A stretch of 64,000 nucleotides of DNA from Caldovatus sediminis (GTDB lineage Bacteria; Pseudomonadota; Alphaproteobacteria; Acetobacterales; Acetobacteraceae): assembly GCF_014644455.1 (NCBI RefSeq), contig NZ_BMKS01000009.1:48354-112353 (forward strand). Reading direction: 5' to 3'. Shown here piece after piece: positions 1-9,249 of this stretch (position 1 is the stretch's first letter; each line of letters opens with the position of its first letter). The translations under genes and the position numbers were made by a program. The notes under the pieces are model-generated. The model searched no databases. It had not been told where the DNA came from and saw only the letters and a list, made by a program, of their open reading frames with translations.

Positions 1-210
1 GAGCTGAAGTACAGCGAGGGCGAGCCGGCCATCAAGGAGATCACTCGGGTCTCCAAGCCGGGCCGGCGCGTCTACTCGAAGATCAAGGAGCTGCCGAAGG
101 TGTACAGCGGCCTCGGCATCTCGATCCTCTCCACCCCGCGCGGCGTCATGAGCGACGCCGAGGCCCGCGCCGCCAATGTCGGCGGCGAGGTCCTCTGCCG
201 CGTGTTCTGA
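1..210 (+). CDS. rpsH: 30S ribosomal protein S8, C-terminal part (5' end outside window)
   Basis: The first 69 codons read as the C-terminal half of ribosomal protein S8, which binds the central domain of 16S rRNA and helps assemble the small subunit. The conserved stretch [18 protein letters not shown] and the ending GGEVLCRVF are typical of S8. The reading frame is open from base 1 to a TGA at 208-210, so the gene begins upstream of the window. It is followed 17 bases later by rplF, the normal spc-operon order. There is no sign of damage. Confidence 0.95.
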   Translation, partial: ELKYSEGEPAIKEITRVSKPGRRVYSKIKELPKVYSGLGISILSTPRGVMSDAEARAANVGGEVLCRVF

Positions 211-227
211 GCGGAGGCGCCGCGACC

Positions 228-761
228 ATGTCTCGCGTCGGCAAGTACCCGGTGCCGGTCCCGTCGGGCGTCCAGGTGGCGCTGCAGGGCCGCACCCTGG
301 TGGCCAAGGGCAGGAACGGCGAGCTCAGGCTCGACCTGACGGATGAGGTGGACGTCGAGGTCGGCGCCGGCGCGGTGGCGGTGAAGCCCCGTGGCGAGGA
401 CCGCCGCAGCCGTGCCATGTGGGGCACCACGCGCTCCCTGGTGCAGAGCATGGTGACCGGTGTCTCGGCGGGCTTCAGCAAGTCCATGGAGATGACCGGC
501 ACCGGCTACCGCGCCGCGGTGCAGGGCAAGGAGCTCGTCCTCAGCCTCGGCTACAGCCACGAGATCCGCTACCCGATCCCGGAGGGCATCCGCATCACCG
601 CGGAGCGGCCGACCGCGATCAAGGTCGAGGGCGCGGACAAGCAGCGCGTCGGCCAGGTGGCCGCGGAGATCCGCGCCTTCCGCCCGCCGGAGCCTTACAA
701 GGGCAAGGGCATCCGCTACACGGACGAGGTGATCCTCCGCAAGGAGGGCAAGAAGAAGTAA
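228..761 (+). CDS. rplF: 50S ribosomal protein L6
   Basis: The 177-residue product is a full-length L6, a large-subunit protein that contacts 23S rRNA near the factor-binding site. The start [15 protein letters not shown], the central [13 protein letters not shown] and the C-terminal [21 protein letters not shown] are all diagnostic of the family. The ATG lies 17 bases after rpsH. The stop TAA overlaps the ATG of rplR by one base (TAATG), which suggests translational coupling. Length matches the usual 175-180 residues. Confidence 0.98.
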   Translation: MSRVGKYPVPVPSGVQVALQGRTLVAKGRNGELRLDLTDEVDVEVGAGAVAVKPRGEDRRSRAMWGTTRSLVQSMVTGVSAGFSKSMEMTGTGYRAAVQGKELVLSLGYSHEIRYPIPEGIRITAERPTAIKVEGADKQRVGQVAAEIRAFRPPEPYKGKGIRYTDEVILRKEGKKK

Positions 762-1126
762 TGGCGACCGACAAGCTCGCACTGGAGGAGCGCCGCCGCC
801 GGCGGCTGCGCTACTCGCTGAAGATCAAGTCGCACGGGCGGCCGCGGCTCTCGGTCTACCGCTCGGGCCGGCACATCTACGCCCAGGTGATCGACGACGC
901 CGCGGGGCGCACCCTCGCCGCCGCCTCGACGCTGGAACGGGAACTGCGCGAGCAGCTCCGCACCGGCGCCGACAAGGCGGCGGCGGCGGCGGTCGGCAAG
1001 CGCGTGGCGGAGCGCGCGCTGGCGGCGGGCGTGACCAGGGTCGTCTTCGACCGCGGTCCCTACCTCTACCACGGCCGGGTCAAGGCCCTGGCGGACGCGG
1101 CCCGCGAGGGCGGGCTGTCGTTCTGA
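761..1126 (+). CDS. rplR: 50S ribosomal protein L18
   Basis: The 121-residue product is L18, which binds 5S rRNA in the large-subunit central protuberance. Visible family features are the basic N-terminus ([17 protein letters not shown]), [20 protein letters not shown], and [26 protein letters not shown] near the end. The ATG at 761 was chosen because it overlaps the rplF stop and gives the normal family length. A longer in-frame extension upstream lies inside rplF and is not plausible. rpsE follows after 11 bases. Confidence 0.97.
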   Translation: MATDKLALEERRRRRLRYSLKIKSHGRPRLSVYRSGRHIYAQVIDDAAGRTLAAASTLERELREQLRTGADKAAAAAVGKRVAERALAAGVTRVVFDRGPYLYHGRVKALADAAREGGLSF

Positions 1127-1137
1127 GGAGCAGTTCT

Positions 1138-1821
1138 ATGGCACGTGAACCGACGAACCCGGCCGAGGCGGCGAGCGGCGGCGAGCACCCGCCCGCCGAG
1201 CAGCCGCAGCGCCGCCGGCGCGGCGGCGGTGGTGGCGAGCGGGGCGACCGCGGCCGCCGCGAGAGCCAGCGTGAGCGCGAGCGCGGCGAGGGGGGCGAGG
1301 AGCTGCAGGACAAGCTCGTCTCCATCAACCGCGTCGCCAAGGTGGTGAAGGGCGGCCGGCGCTTCTCCTTCGCGGCCCTCGTCGTCGTCGGCGACCAGAA
1401 GGGCCGCGTCGGCTGGGGCGCGGGCAAGGCGCGCGAGGTGCCGGAGGCGATCCGCAAGGCAACCGAGCAGGCCAAGCGCGGCATGATCCGCGTCCCGATG
1501 CGCGAGGGCCGCACGCTGCACCACGACGTGATCGGCGAGTTCGGCGCCGGCCGCGTGATCTTGCGCTCCGCTCCGGCGGGCACCGGCATCATCGCCGGCG
1601 GCCCGATGCGCGCGGTGTTCGAGACCCTGGGCATGGGCGACGTGGTCGCCAAGTGCACCGGCTCCACCAACCCGCACAACATGGTCAAGGCGACCTTCGC
1701 GGCGCTCGCGAAGTGCACCAGCCCGCGCGCGGTCGCGGCGCGGCGCGGCAAGAAGGTCTCCGACATCCTCGGCCCGCGGCCGGGCGAGCGCGGCGGCGCG
1801 GCGGCGGCGCAGGAGGCTTGA
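1138..1821 (+). CDS. rpsE: 30S ribosomal protein S5 with long N-terminal tail
   Basis: The 227-residue product is S5, a small-subunit protein needed for translational accuracy. The conserved core begins near residue 55 ([19 protein letters not shown]) and includes [20 protein letters not shown] and [15 protein letters not shown] sequence (here [16 protein letters not shown]). The first 50 or so residues are a low-complexity tail of Arg, Gly, Glu and Pro that E. coli S5 (about 167 residues) lacks; such tails are seen in alphaproteobacterial S5. GAGGAG 8-10 bases before the ATG is a good ribosome-binding site and supports this start. Confidence 0.97.
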   Translation: MAREPTNPAEAASGGEHPPAEQPQRRRRGGGGGERGDRGRRESQRERERGEGGEELQDKLVSINRVAKVVKGGRRFSFAALVVVGDQKGRVGWGAGKAREVPEAIRKATEQAKRGMIRVPMREGRTLHHDVIGEFGAGRVILRSAPAGTGIIAGGPMRAVFETLGMGDVVAKCTGSTNPHNMVKATFAALAKCTSPRAVAARRGKKVSDILGPRPGERGGAAAAQEA

Positions 1822-1822
1822 G

Positions 1823-2035
1823 GTGTCCGACGCTCCGAAGAAGACGATCCGGGTGACGCAGATCGGTTCGCCGATCGGCCGCAAGCCCGGCCAGCGCGAG
1901 ACGCTGATCGGGCTCGGGCTGAACAGGATGCACCGCACGCGCGAGCTCGAGGACACGCCCGCGGTGCGCGGCATGATCCGGAAGGTCGCCCACCTGGTGA
2001 AGGTGGACGAGACCCCGACCGGTCAGGGTGGCTGA
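1823..2035 (+). CDS. rpmD: 50S ribosomal protein L30
   Basis: The 70-residue product is L30, a small large-subunit protein. The pattern [25 protein letters not shown] followed by [24 protein letters not shown] is the family signature. The start is GTG, one base after the rpsE stop; no upstream ATG is available in this frame. The gene sits in its canonical place between rpsE and rplO. The stop TGA is one base before the rplO ATG (TGAGATG). Confidence 0.96.
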   Translation: MSDAPKKTIRVTQIGSPIGRKPGQRETLIGLGLNRMHRTRELEDTPAVRGMIRKVAHLVKVDETPTGQGG

Positions 2036-2036
2036 G

Positions 2037-2540
2037 ATGAAACTGCACGAGATCCGAGACAATCCCGGCGCGCGGCCGAAGTCCAAGCGCATCGGCCGCG
2101 GCATCGGCTCGGGCAAGGGCAAGACCGGCGGCCGCGGCGTGAAGGGCCAGAAGGCGCGCACCGGCGTGCGGCTGAACGGGTTCGAGGGCGGCCAGCTCCC
2201 GATCTACCGCCGCCTGCCGAAGCGCGGCTTCGTCAACCCGACGCGCAAGGTGTACGCGCCGCTCAACCTCGGCATGCTCGACAAGGCGATCGAGGCCGGG
2301 CGCCTGCCCGCCGACCAGCCGATCGACGAGGCGATGCTGCGCGCCGCCGGCGTGGTGCGGCGCGCGACCAAGTTCGCCGGCGTGCGGCTGCTCGCGAAGG
2401 GCGAGATCAGGCGCCCGGTGACGATCACGGTCTCCGGCGCCTCCGCCGCGGCGGTCGCGGCGGTCCAGGCGGCGGGCGGCAGCGTGACGACCACGGCCGC
2501 GCCGACGGCGGCCGGAACCGAGGCCGGGCCCGCGGCCTGA
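2037..2540 (+). CDS. rplO: 50S ribosomal protein L15
   Basis: The 167-residue product is L15, an early large-subunit assembly protein. [20 protein letters not shown] and the glycine-rich [19 protein letters not shown] are the classic N-terminus, and the KRGF motif (LPKRGFVNP) is present. The ATG at 2037 gives the standard N-terminus; a GTG three codons earlier overlaps rpmD. The last 25-30 residues are an Ala/Thr/Gly-rich tail (after [20 protein letters not shown]) that extends the family's usual end. Confidence 0.97.
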   Translation: MKLHEIRDNPGARPKSKRIGRGIGSGKGKTGGRGVKGQKARTGVRLNGFEGGQLPIYRRLPKRGFVNPTRKVYAPLNLGMLDKAIEAGRLPADQPIDEAMLRAAGVVRRATKFAGVRLLAKGEIRRPVTITVSGASAAAVAAVQAAGGSVTTTAAPTAAGTEAGPAA

Positions 2541-2717
2541 GTTCGGTGCGGCGACGGCGGCGCGCGCTGCGAAGCGTGCCGTCGCGCGCGGCACGCCGCG
2601 CGGGCGTTCTTGCGGCGCCCTGCACCGGGGCGCAATTGAGGGCGTAGGAGTGCTGCTGCGGCGCCGCAGGGAGGAGCCACCGTCCCGGCGTTGCCGCCGC
2701 CGCGAGGAGGGTCCCTG

Positions 2718-4088
2718 ATGGCTTCCGCCGCCGAGCAGCTCGCGGCCAGTCTCAACCTCGGCGTCCTGGCGAAGGCGACCGAGCTGAAGAAGCGCATCTG
2801 GTTCACGCTGGGCGCGCTGATCGTCTACCGCATCGGCACCTACGTCCCCGTCCCCGGCGTGGACCCGGCGGTGATGGGCGAGCTGCTGCGCCAGCACGGC
2901 GGCGGCATCCTCGGCATGTTCGACATGTTCACCGGCGGCGCCCTCGGGCGCATGACGGTGTTCGCGCTGAACATCATGCCCTACATCTCGGCCTCGATCA
3001 TCGTGCAGCTGATGACCGCGGCCATCCCCGCCTGGGAGCAGCTCAAGAAGGAGGGGGAGCAGGGGCGGAAGAAGCTCAACCAGTACACCCGCTACCTCAC
3101 CGTGCTGATCGCGGTGTTCCAGGCCTGGGGCATCGCCATCGGGCTCGAGGGGGTGCGCGGCCAGTTCGGCCCCGCGGTGTACGACCCGGGATGGTTCTTC
3201 CGCATCTCCTGCGTCGTCTCGCTCACCGGCGGGACGATGTTCCTGATGTGGCTCGGCGAGCAGATCACCGCGCGCGGGGTGGGCAACGGCATCTCGCTGA
3301 TCATCTTCGCCGGGATCGTCGCCAACCTGCCGAGCGCGCTGGTCGCGACACTCGAACTCGCCCGCACCGGCGCGCTCTCGACCTTCTTCGTGCTCGCCTT
3401 CCTGCTGATCGCGCTGGCCGTGATCGCCTTCGTGGTGTTCATCGAGCGGGCGCAGCGGCGGATCCCGGTGCAGTACCCGAAGCGCCAGGTTGGCAACCGA
3501 ATGTTCGGGGGCGAGAGCACCCACCTGCCGCTCAAGATCAACACCGCCGGGGTGATCCCGCCGATCTTCGCCTCCTCGCTGCTGCTGCTGCCCGCGACCA
3601 TCGCCGGCTTCTCCGTCGACACGACGGAGGAGCCGGGCCTGCTGCGCACCGTCGCCGACGCGCTGGCGCACGGGCAGCCGCTCTACATGGCGCTCTACGC
3701 CGGGTTGATCATCTTCTTCGCTTTCTTCTACACGGCGGTGGTGTTCAATCCGTCGGAGACGGCCGATAACCTCAAGAAGTACGGCGGCTTCATCCCGGGC
3801 ATCCGGCCCGGGCAGAACACCGCCGAGTACCTCGATCGGGTGCTCACGCGGCTGACGACAGTGGGCGCCCTCTATCTCGCCCTCGTCTGCATGCTGCCGG
3901 AGATCCTGATCAGCCAGTACGGCGTGCCCTTCTACTTCGGCGGCACATCGCTGCTGATCATCGTCTCGGTCACCATGGACACGGTGGCGCAGATCCAGTC
4001 CCACCTCTTCGCGCACCAGTACGAGGGCCTGATCCGCAAGGCCCGGCTCGGCGGGCGCGGCACGCAGCCGGGAGGGCGCGGGCGATGA
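2718..4088 (+). CDS. secY: Protein translocase subunit SecY
   Basis: The 456-residue product is SecY, the channel-forming subunit of the SecYEG translocon in the inner membrane. Ten hydrophobic segments can be seen. Family landmarks include [13 protein letters not shown], the plug-region [18 protein letters not shown], the cytoplasmic loop [15 protein letters not shown] and [15 protein letters not shown] near the C-terminus. The ATG at 2718 follows CGAGGAGGG, a strong ribosome-binding site; an in-frame ATG 27 bases upstream would add MPPPRGGSL and has no such site. The stop overlaps the adk start (ATGA). Confidence 0.98.
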   Translation: MASAAEQLAASLNLGVLAKATELKKRIWFTLGALIVYRIGTYVPVPGVDPAVMGELLRQHGGGILGMFDMFTGGALGRMTVFALNIMPYISASIIVQLMTAAIPAWEQLKKEGEQGRKKLNQYTRYLTVLIAVFQAWGIAIGLEGVRGQFGPAVYDPGWFFRISCVVSLTGGTMFLMWLGEQITARGVGNGISLIIFAGIVANLPSALVATLELARTGALSTFFVLAFLLIALAVIAFVVFIERAQRRIPVQYPKRQVGNRMFGGESTHLPLKINTAGVIPPIFASSLLLLPATIAGFSVDTTEEPGLLRTVADALAHGQPLYMALYAGLIIFFAFFYTAVVFNPSETADNLKKYGGFIPGIRPGQNTAEYLDRVLTRLTTVGALYLALVCMLPEILISQYGVPFYFGGTSLLIIVSVTMDTVAQIQSHLFAHQYEGLIRKARLGGRGTQPGGRGR

Positions 4089-4768
4089 ACCTCATCCTTC
4101 TGGGCCCGCCCGGCGCGGGCAAGGGCACCCAGGCGAAGCGGCTCGAGGACCGGTACGGCATCGCCCAGATCTCCACCGGCGACATGCTGCGCGCCGAGGT
4201 GAAGTCCGGCTCCGCGATCGGGCGCGAGGCCAAGGCGATCATGGAGCGGGGCGAGCTGGTCCCCGACGCCATCATCACCGCCATGCTGGCCGCGCGCGTG
4301 GCGCGGCCGGACTGCGCGCAGGGCTTCGTCCTCGACGGCTTCCCCCGCACCGTCCCGCAGGCCGAGGCGCTGGACCTGATGCTGCGCGAGAAGGGCCTCG
4401 CCCTCGACCACGTGATCGAGCTGCAGGTGGACGACGCCGCCCTGGTCGAGCGCATCTCCGGCCGCTTCACCTGCGCACGCTGCGGCGAGGGCTATCACGA
4501 TCGGTTCAAGCGGCCCCGCACCCCCGGGGTCTGCGACGTCTGCGGCGGCACCGAGTTCGTCCGCCGCGCCGACGACAAGGCCGAGACGGTCAAGGCCCGG
4601 CTCGACGCCTACCACCGCCAGACGGCGCCGCTGCTGCCCTATTACGCGGCCCAGGGGAAGCTCCGGGTGGTGGACGGCATGGCCCCGATGGAGGAGGTGG
4701 CGCGGCAGATCGACGCGATCCTCGAGGGCGGCGGCCGGGCCCCGGGGCCGCCTCCCACGCAGACTTGA
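4085..4768 (+). CDS. adk: Adenylate kinase, zinc-binding LID form
   Basis: The 227-residue product interconverts ATP + AMP and 2 ADP in the cytoplasm. The P-loop [11 protein letters not shown] is at residues 7-17, the AMP-site STGDMLRAE follows near 30, and the [11 protein letters not shown] motif near 85. The LID domain carries four cysteines (C130, C133, C150, C153) in two CxxC pairs, so it is of the zinc-binding long-LID type. It is translationally coupled to secY by a 4-base overlap. Position between secY and rpsM is typical of alphaproteobacteria. Confidence 0.98.
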   Translation: MNLILLGPPGAGKGTQAKRLEDRYGIAQISTGDMLRAEVKSGSAIGREAKAIMERGELVPDAIITAMLAARVARPDCAQGFVLDGFPRTVPQAEALDLMLREKGLALDHVIELQVDDAALVERISGRFTCARCGEGYHDRFKRPRTPGVCDVCGGTEFVRRADDKAETVKARLDAYHRQTAPLLPYYAAQGKLRVVDGMAPMEEVARQIDAILEGGGRAPGPPPTQT

Positions 4769-4802
4769 CGGGAGGGGGGCCAGGCGGTATCCCCGCCCCT
4801 CC

Positions 4803-4826
4803 GCGGCCGGGGCGGGTTCCGGCCGC
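4803..4826 (+). terminator. GC-rich hairpin between adk and rpsM
   Basis: A perfect 8-bp inverted repeat, GCGGCCGG and CCGGCCGC, with an 8-base loop lies 35 bases after the adk stop. No T-tract follows, so it could attenuate transcription or be a chance structure in very GC-rich DNA. It would separate the spc-like part of the operon from the alpha part, where a promoter is often found. Confidence 0.3.
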
Positions 4827-4901
4827 CCATTGCCATTGCCTGAAACTTGCGGACAGCGAACGCCGGCGGCGGCCGGCGCGAGGGGCTCCAGGAGAGACGA
4901 C

Positions 4902-5279
4902 GTGGCGCGCATCGCCGGCGTGAACATTCCCACCAACAAGCGGGTGCCGATCAGCCTCCGCTACATCTACGGCATCGGCCCGAAGAACGCGAAGGACATC
5001 TGCGAGCGGCTCGGGATCCCGGAGGACCGCCGGGTGAACCAGCTCACGGACGAGGAGGTGCTCCGCATCCGCGAGCTGATCGACCGCGAGTACCGCGTCG
5101 AGGGCGACCTGCGGCGCGAGGTGGCGATGAACATCAAGCGGCTGATGGACCTCGGCTGCTACCGCGGGCTGCGGCACCGCCGGAACCTCCCGGTGCGCGG
5201 CCAGCGCACCCACACCAACGCGCGCACGCGCAAGGGCAAGGCGGTACCGATCGCCGGCAAGAAGAAGGTGACGAAGTAA
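4902..5279 (+). CDS. rpsM: 30S ribosomal protein S13
   Basis: The 125-residue product is S13, located in the head of the small subunit where it contacts the large subunit and t[36 protein letters not shown] and [25 protein letters not shown] are unmistakable. The GTG at 4902 is chosen because it yields the conserved N-terminus and follows GGAGAG; the frame is open upstream to 4830, but that extension is not homologous. One base separates its stop from rpsK. Confidence 0.97.
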   Translation: MARIAGVNIPTNKRVPISLRYIYGIGPKNAKDICERLGIPEDRRVNQLTDEEVLRIRELIDREYRVEGDLRREVAMNIKRLMDLGCYRGLRHRRNLPVRGQRTHTNARTRKGKAVPIAGKKKVTK

Positions 5280-5280
5280 G

Positions 5281-5691
5281 ATGGCGCGCGAGCCCCGCGC
5301 CGGCGCCCGCGGCGCCGGCCCCATCCGCCGCAAGGAGCGCAAGAACATCGCGACCGGCGTGGCGCACGTCCTCGCCTCCTTCAACAACACCATCGTCACC
5401 ATCACCGACGCGCAGGGCAACGCCATCGCCTGGTCGTCGGCCGGCAGCCAGGGCTTCAAGGGCAGCCGCAAGTCCACCCCCTACGCCGCCCAGGTCGCGG
5501 CCGAGGACGCCGGCCGCAAGGCGCGCGAGCACGGGATGGAGACGCTGGAGATCCTGGTCAGCGGCCCCGGCTCGGGCCGCGAGAGCGCGCTGCGCGCGCT
5601 GCAGGCCGTGGGCTTCAACGTCACCGCCATCCGCGACGTGACCCCCATACCCCACAACGGTTGCCGCCCGCGCAAGCGCCGCCGCGTCTGA
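5281..5691 (+). CDS. rpsK: 30S ribosomal protein S11
   Basis: The 136-residue product is S11, part of the platform that binds mRNA and Shine-Dalgarno helices. The conserved sequence [21 protein letters not shown], the [20 protein letters not shown] loop and the end [18 protein letters not shown] match the family. It directly follows rpsM. The last residues are the highly conserved basic tail, so the gene is complete. Confidence 0.98.
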   Translation: MAREPRAGARGAGPIRRKERKNIATGVAHVLASFNNTIVTITDAQGNAIAWSSAGSQGFKGSRKSTPYAAQVAAEDAGRKAREHGMETLEILVSGPGSGRESALRALQAVGFNVTAIRDVTPIPHNGCRPRKRRRV

Positions 5692-5778
5692 GCGCACCGC
5701 GCGGCGCGCCGCCGCATCGCGCGCGCCGCGCGGCCGCCCGCCGCACCGCCGCCCGGGGGGCAGAGGAGAGGTTAGACC

Positions 5779-6795
5779 GTGATCGAAAGGAACTGGCGCT
5801 CGCTGATCCGCCCGGAGAAGCTCGACGTCGAGCCGGGCGCCGACCCCAGCCGCACCGCCACCATCGTCGCCGAGCCGCTGGAGCGCGGCTTCGGCATGAC
5901 GCTCGGCAACGCGCTGCGCCGCGTGCTGCTCTCCTCGCTCCAGGGGGCAGCCGTGACCGCGGTGCGCATCGACGGCGCGCTGCACGAGTTCAGCTCGCTG
6001 CCCGGCGTGCGCGAGGACGTGACCGACATCGTCCTCAACATCAAGCAGCTCGCCATCCGCTACCACGGCGAGGGCCCGAAGCGCCTGCAGCTCAGCGCCA
6101 CCGGACCCGGCGAGGTGACGGCGGGCCAGATCCAGACCACCGGCGACATCGAGATCGCCAACCCCGAGCTGGTCATCTGCACCCTCGACGAGGGCGCGAA
6201 GCTCTCGATGGAGCTGACCGTGGCGACCGGCAAGGGCTACGTCCCGGCCGCCCAGAACCGGCCCGAGGACGCGCCGATCGGCCTGATCCCGGTGGACGCG
6301 ATCTACTCCCCGGTGCGCCGCGTCGCCTACCGCGTGGAGCCCACCCGTGTCGGCCAGGTGACCGACTACGACAAGCTCGTCCTCACCGTGGAGACCGACG
6401 GCACCGTCGCCCCGGAGGACGCGGTCGGCCTCGCCGCGCGCATCCTCCAGGACCAGCTCCAGCTCTTCGTCAACTTCGAGGAGCCGCGCGAGCGCAAGGT
6501 CGAGGAGACCCACGAGGAGCTCCCCTTCAACCGCAACCTGCTGCGCAAGGTGGACGAGCTCGAGCTGTCGGTGCGCAGCGCCAACTGCCTGAAGAACGAC
6601 AACATCGTCTACATCGGCGACCTGGTGCAGAAGACCGAGCAGGAGATGCTCCGCACCCCGAACTTCGGCCGCAAGTCGCTGAACGAGATCAAGGAGGTCC
6701 TCGCCTCCATGGGCCTGTCCCTCGGCATGACCGTGCCGGGCTGGCCGCCGGAGAACATCGAGGAGCTCGCCAAGAAGCTGGAAGAGCCGTTCTGA
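5779..6795 (+). CDS. rpoA: DNA-directed RNA polymerase subunit alpha
   Basis: The 338-residue product is the alpha subunit, whose N-terminal domain dimerises and nucleates core enzyme assembly. The N-terminal domain is clear from [22 protein letters not shown] (residues 33-54). The C-terminal domain, which contacts UP elements and activators, is seen at 250-330 ([37 protein letters not shown]). AGAGGAGAGG is placed well before the GTG/ATG region; the start used gives [15 protein letters not shown], the alphaproteobacterial form. rplQ follows after 30 bases. Confidence 0.98.
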   Translation: MIERNWRSLIRPEKLDVEPGADPSRTATIVAEPLERGFGMTLGNALRRVLLSSLQGAAVTAVRIDGALHEFSSLPGVREDVTDIVLNIKQLAIRYHGEGPKRLQLSATGPGEVTAGQIQTTGDIEIANPELVICTLDEGAKLSMELTVATGKGYVPAAQNRPEDAPIGLIPVDAIYSPVRRVAYRVEPTRVGQVTDYDKLVLTVETDGTVAPEDAVGLAARILQDQLQLFVNFEEPRERKVEETHEELPFNRNLLRKVDELELSVRSANCLKNDNIVYIGDLVQKTEQEMLRTPNFGRKSLNEIKEVLASMGLSLGMTVPGWPPENIEELAKKLEEPF

Positions 6796-6825
6796 GCACG
6801 GCGAAGGTCTAGGGATCACGCAACC

Positions 6826-7254
6826 ATGCGCCACGGCATCTCCGGCCGCAAGCTCGGCCGGCCGACCGACCATCGGCTCGCCATGCTCCGCAACCTCGCG
6901 ACCTCGCTCATCAGGCACGAGCAGATCACCACCACCCTGCCGCGCGCCAAGGAGCTCCGCCCCTACGTCGAGCGCATCATCACGCTCGGCAAGCGCGGCG
7001 ACCTGCACGCACGCCGCCAGGCCTACGCGAAGCTGATGGACGAGACGGTAGTGGCGAAGCTGTTCGGCGAGATCGCCGACCGCTACCGCGCCCGTCCCGG
7101 CGGCTACTGCCGCGTCCTCAAGGCCGGCGTCCGCCAGGGCGACGCGGCGACCATGGCGGTGATCGAGCTGGTCGACCGCAACCCCGCCGCGAAGGGCCTC
7201 GGCAGCGGCCCGAAGCCGCAGGCGGAGGAGGGCGCCGAGGCCGGCGCCGCCTGA
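6826..7254 (+). CDS. rplQ: 50S ribosomal protein L17
   Basis: The 142-residue product is L17, a large-subunit protein near the peptide exit. [20 protein letters not shown] and the sequence [22 protein letters not shown] define the family. It ends the alpha operon, as is usual. The C-terminal 20 residues are an acidic/Ala-rich tail beyond the conserved [13 protein letters not shown] hairpin 34 bases downstream may end transcription. Confidence 0.98.
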   Translation: MRHGISGRKLGRPTDHRLAMLRNLATSLIRHEQITTTLPRAKELRPYVERIITLGKRGDLHARRQAYAKLMDETVVAKLFGEIADRYRARPGGYCRVLKAGVRQGDAATMAVIELVDRNPAAKGLGSGPKPQAEEGAEAGAA

Positions 7255-7287
7255 ACCGCGCCGCGTCCCTCGCGCGGCCAGCCGGGC

Positions 7288-7307
7288 GGGGGACGTGAAG
7301 GTCCCCC
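7288..7307 (+). terminator. Hairpin after rplQ, likely end of the alpha operon
   Basis: GGGGGAC and GTCCCCC form a perfect 7-bp stem with a 6-base loop, 34 bases after the rplQ stop. The bases after it are pyrimidine-rich (TGCCTCTCTC) but not a pure T-run. Its place at the end of the long ribosomal operon and just before transposon debris makes a terminator role plausible. Confidence 0.45.
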
Positions 7308-7394
7308 TGCCTCTCTCGCGCGCCTCTGCGCCGCCTCGCCGTTCCGGCTTGCCCTTTCCCTGCGCATGCGGAGGGCGGGCGGGGGGATGGCCGC

Positions 7395-8065
7395 GGGATG
7401 GGAACGCCGCCCCGCCCGACGAGACGACGCTTTGCCGGTTCCGGGCCGCGCTCGCGGAGCGTGACCTCACCGAGCGCCTCTTCGCCGAGGTGAACCGCCA
7501 ACTCGACGCGAAAGGCCCGATGCTGAAGGCCGGCACGCTGACCGACGCCGCTCTGGTCGAGGCCGCAGTGGTGCGGCCCCCTCGGCGGGGGCGAGGTCTC
7601 GACGCAGGACCCGGACGCGACGAGCTTCTCCGGTTTGAAGGTGCATCTCGCCGTGGACCTCGGCTCGGACCCGGTGCGCGGCGCGAGCCTGACCGGCGCG
7701 GACGTCGGCGACAGCCTCGCGGCGGATGCGCTGGTGCAAGGCGATGAGGCGGCGGTGTTCGCCGCCAAGGCCCACGATGCGATGGTCCGCCGCGAGGCGC
7801 TGGCCGGTTCGACGCATGCGTCGAACGGCATCGCGGACGGCATCGTGCACCGCGGCCACACCCGCCGGCGGCTGGCGCCCTGGCAGCGCTGGATGGACGC
7901 CGTGCTCGCGCTCATCCATGGCCAGGTCGGGCGCGCCTTCGGCACGCTGAGACGCAGCATGGCCGGCGCCGGGTGTGCTATCGTGGCCTCGCCCGCAATG
8001 GCGCCCACCTGCGGCTGCTCTGCATCGCTCTGAACCCCCGCCGCACCGAACGCCTCGCCGCCTGA
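7395..8065 (+). pseudogene. Decayed IS5-family transposase
   Basis: This stretch translates as an IS5-type DDE transposase only if at least two frame changes are allowed. Frame one gives PDETTLCRFRAALAERDLTE and LDAKGPMLKAGTLTDAALVE. A shift near 7575 gives SGLKVHLAVDLGSDPVRGAS, ADVGDSLAADALVQGDEAAV and PWQRWMDAVLALIHGQVGRA. A further shift near 7970 gives the C-terminal YRGLARNGAHLRLLCIALN, ending at a TGA at 8063-8065. The usual N-terminal third is missing. No terminal inverted repeats or target duplication could be identified, so the element is old and immobile. The family is assigned from recognised motifs, not from a search. Confidence 0.8.
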
Positions 8066-8181
8066 TGGGGGCAGTGCGCCCGGAGCTCCCGCCCGGGTGC
8101 CGAGGATGGCGTCAACGAAGGCGAACCAGCGCTCCGCCACTCCTTTCGCGTCGGTCAGAGCCATCAACCCGCGTTTCGCAG
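8066..8181. other. Short unassigned stretch between two transposase relics
   Basis: About 115 bases between the IS5-type and IS66-type relics. A reverse-strand frame is open here (ending in LTDAKGVAERWFAFVDAIL read in reverse) but I do not recognise it. It may be debris of a third element or an end region of one of the two. Confidence 0.3.
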
Positions 8182-9190
8182 GGGGCTCCTCGCCGAGGAG
8201 CGGGCGGCGCGGCGCGCGGCAGAACTCGGGCTGCAGGCCAAGACGCTCGAGGCGAAGCGGCTGCGGCAGCAGCGGTTTGGGCGCTCCTTGGAGCGCCTTG
8301 CTGCCGAAATCGCCCCGCGCGAACCGCACCTTGATGACGTGCTCGCCGGCATCTCCACCGCGGATGGCCCTGGTGCCAACGGGGACGGCGCCCAGGCCGG
8401 AGCGCCGGGGAGAGCTCCACACCCGCGGCCATCGCTCCTTGCCGGACCGCTTGCCGCACCAGATCATCAAGCGACTCCCCGGCGAGGGTTGCACCTGCCG
8501 CGCCTGTGGCGGCGTGCTGCGGAAGGTGGACAAGGACGTGACGGGTTCAGGGCATGCCCTGAGCCCCGGAGTACCGCCCGGCCGGTTCGAGATGGCGCGG
8601 CGCGTCCGGACCGCGTTCTCGTGCAGGATCTGCGAGGCGATGGCGCAGGCGCCGATGCCCTCCTCGCCGATCGAGCGCGACAGGCCCCACCCAGGGCTGG
8701 CGGTCCACCTACTGGTCTCGAAGTGCTGCGACCACATTCGCCCTACCGGCAATCCGAGATCTATGCCCGCAGGGGCGCCGACCGGCAGCGGGGCCTGATA
8801 GTGGGCTGGGCCGGCTCGTCGGCCACCCTGCCCGAGCCGGTCCCGGGCACATCGGCCGCCACGTCGTCGCCGCCGCCCGCGTCCACGCCGACGCCAACGC
8901 TGGCACCGGAGCGCGGCCGCGCGGCGACCGGTCGGTTCCGCGCCTACCTCCGGGACGACCGGCCGTTCGGTGGCCCCGATCCGCCGGCAGTGCTCTGCGA
9001 GTTCACGCCTGACCGGTGGGGCGAGCGCCCGTGGCGGCTGCCCCGGCTCAACGGCCTCTACAGGGGGGCCGCCGCCTGGCCGAGGCGGCGTGCCGGTCAC
9101 ATGCCGACGCGAGTTCCACCATGTCCTGCTGGCGACCGATACCCACTGGCCGCGATCTCTCGCCGCCAATCCAGCTTCGAAGGGCCTAAC
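8182..9190 (+). pseudogene. Decayed IS66-family transposase (TnpC)
   Basis: A relic of the large IS66 transposase, broken by several frameshifts. The N-terminal coiled region reads LQAKTLEAKRLRQQRFGRSL and ERLAAEIAPREPHLDDVLAG. The zinc-finger-like part reads LPHQIIKRLPGEGCTCRACG followed by GVLRKVDKDVTG. Then come FSCRICEAMAQAPMPSSPIE, LAVHLLVSKCCDH, PYRQSEIYAR, and FRAYLRDDRPFGGPDPPAVL with FTPDRWGE, and finally a CWAHARREFH-like segment (RREFHHVLLATDTHW). These are the successive blocks of IS66 TnpC in order. TnpA and TnpB are not seen. The end is indistinct; the C-terminal third is missing. Confidence 0.8.
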
Positions 9191-9249
9191 CGGCGGAGGT
9201 CCGGGAGAGGCAGGCCAGCCCCGGCGGGCGGCGCCGCGTGGCGCCCTGC

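Noticed and set aside
1080..4016. Very long reverse-strand open frame across rpsE to secY (and similar long antisense frames elsewhere, such as 7118-10375 and 56368-59952)
   Set aside because: These are mirror frames created by high GC and third-position bias of real genes on the other strand. Their translations are Arg/Ala/Gly-rich with no family motifs.
8066..8181. Reverse frame reading VAERWFAFVDAIL as a possible third gene
   Set aside because: Too short and unrecognised, bounded on both sides by transposase relics; left as unassigned.
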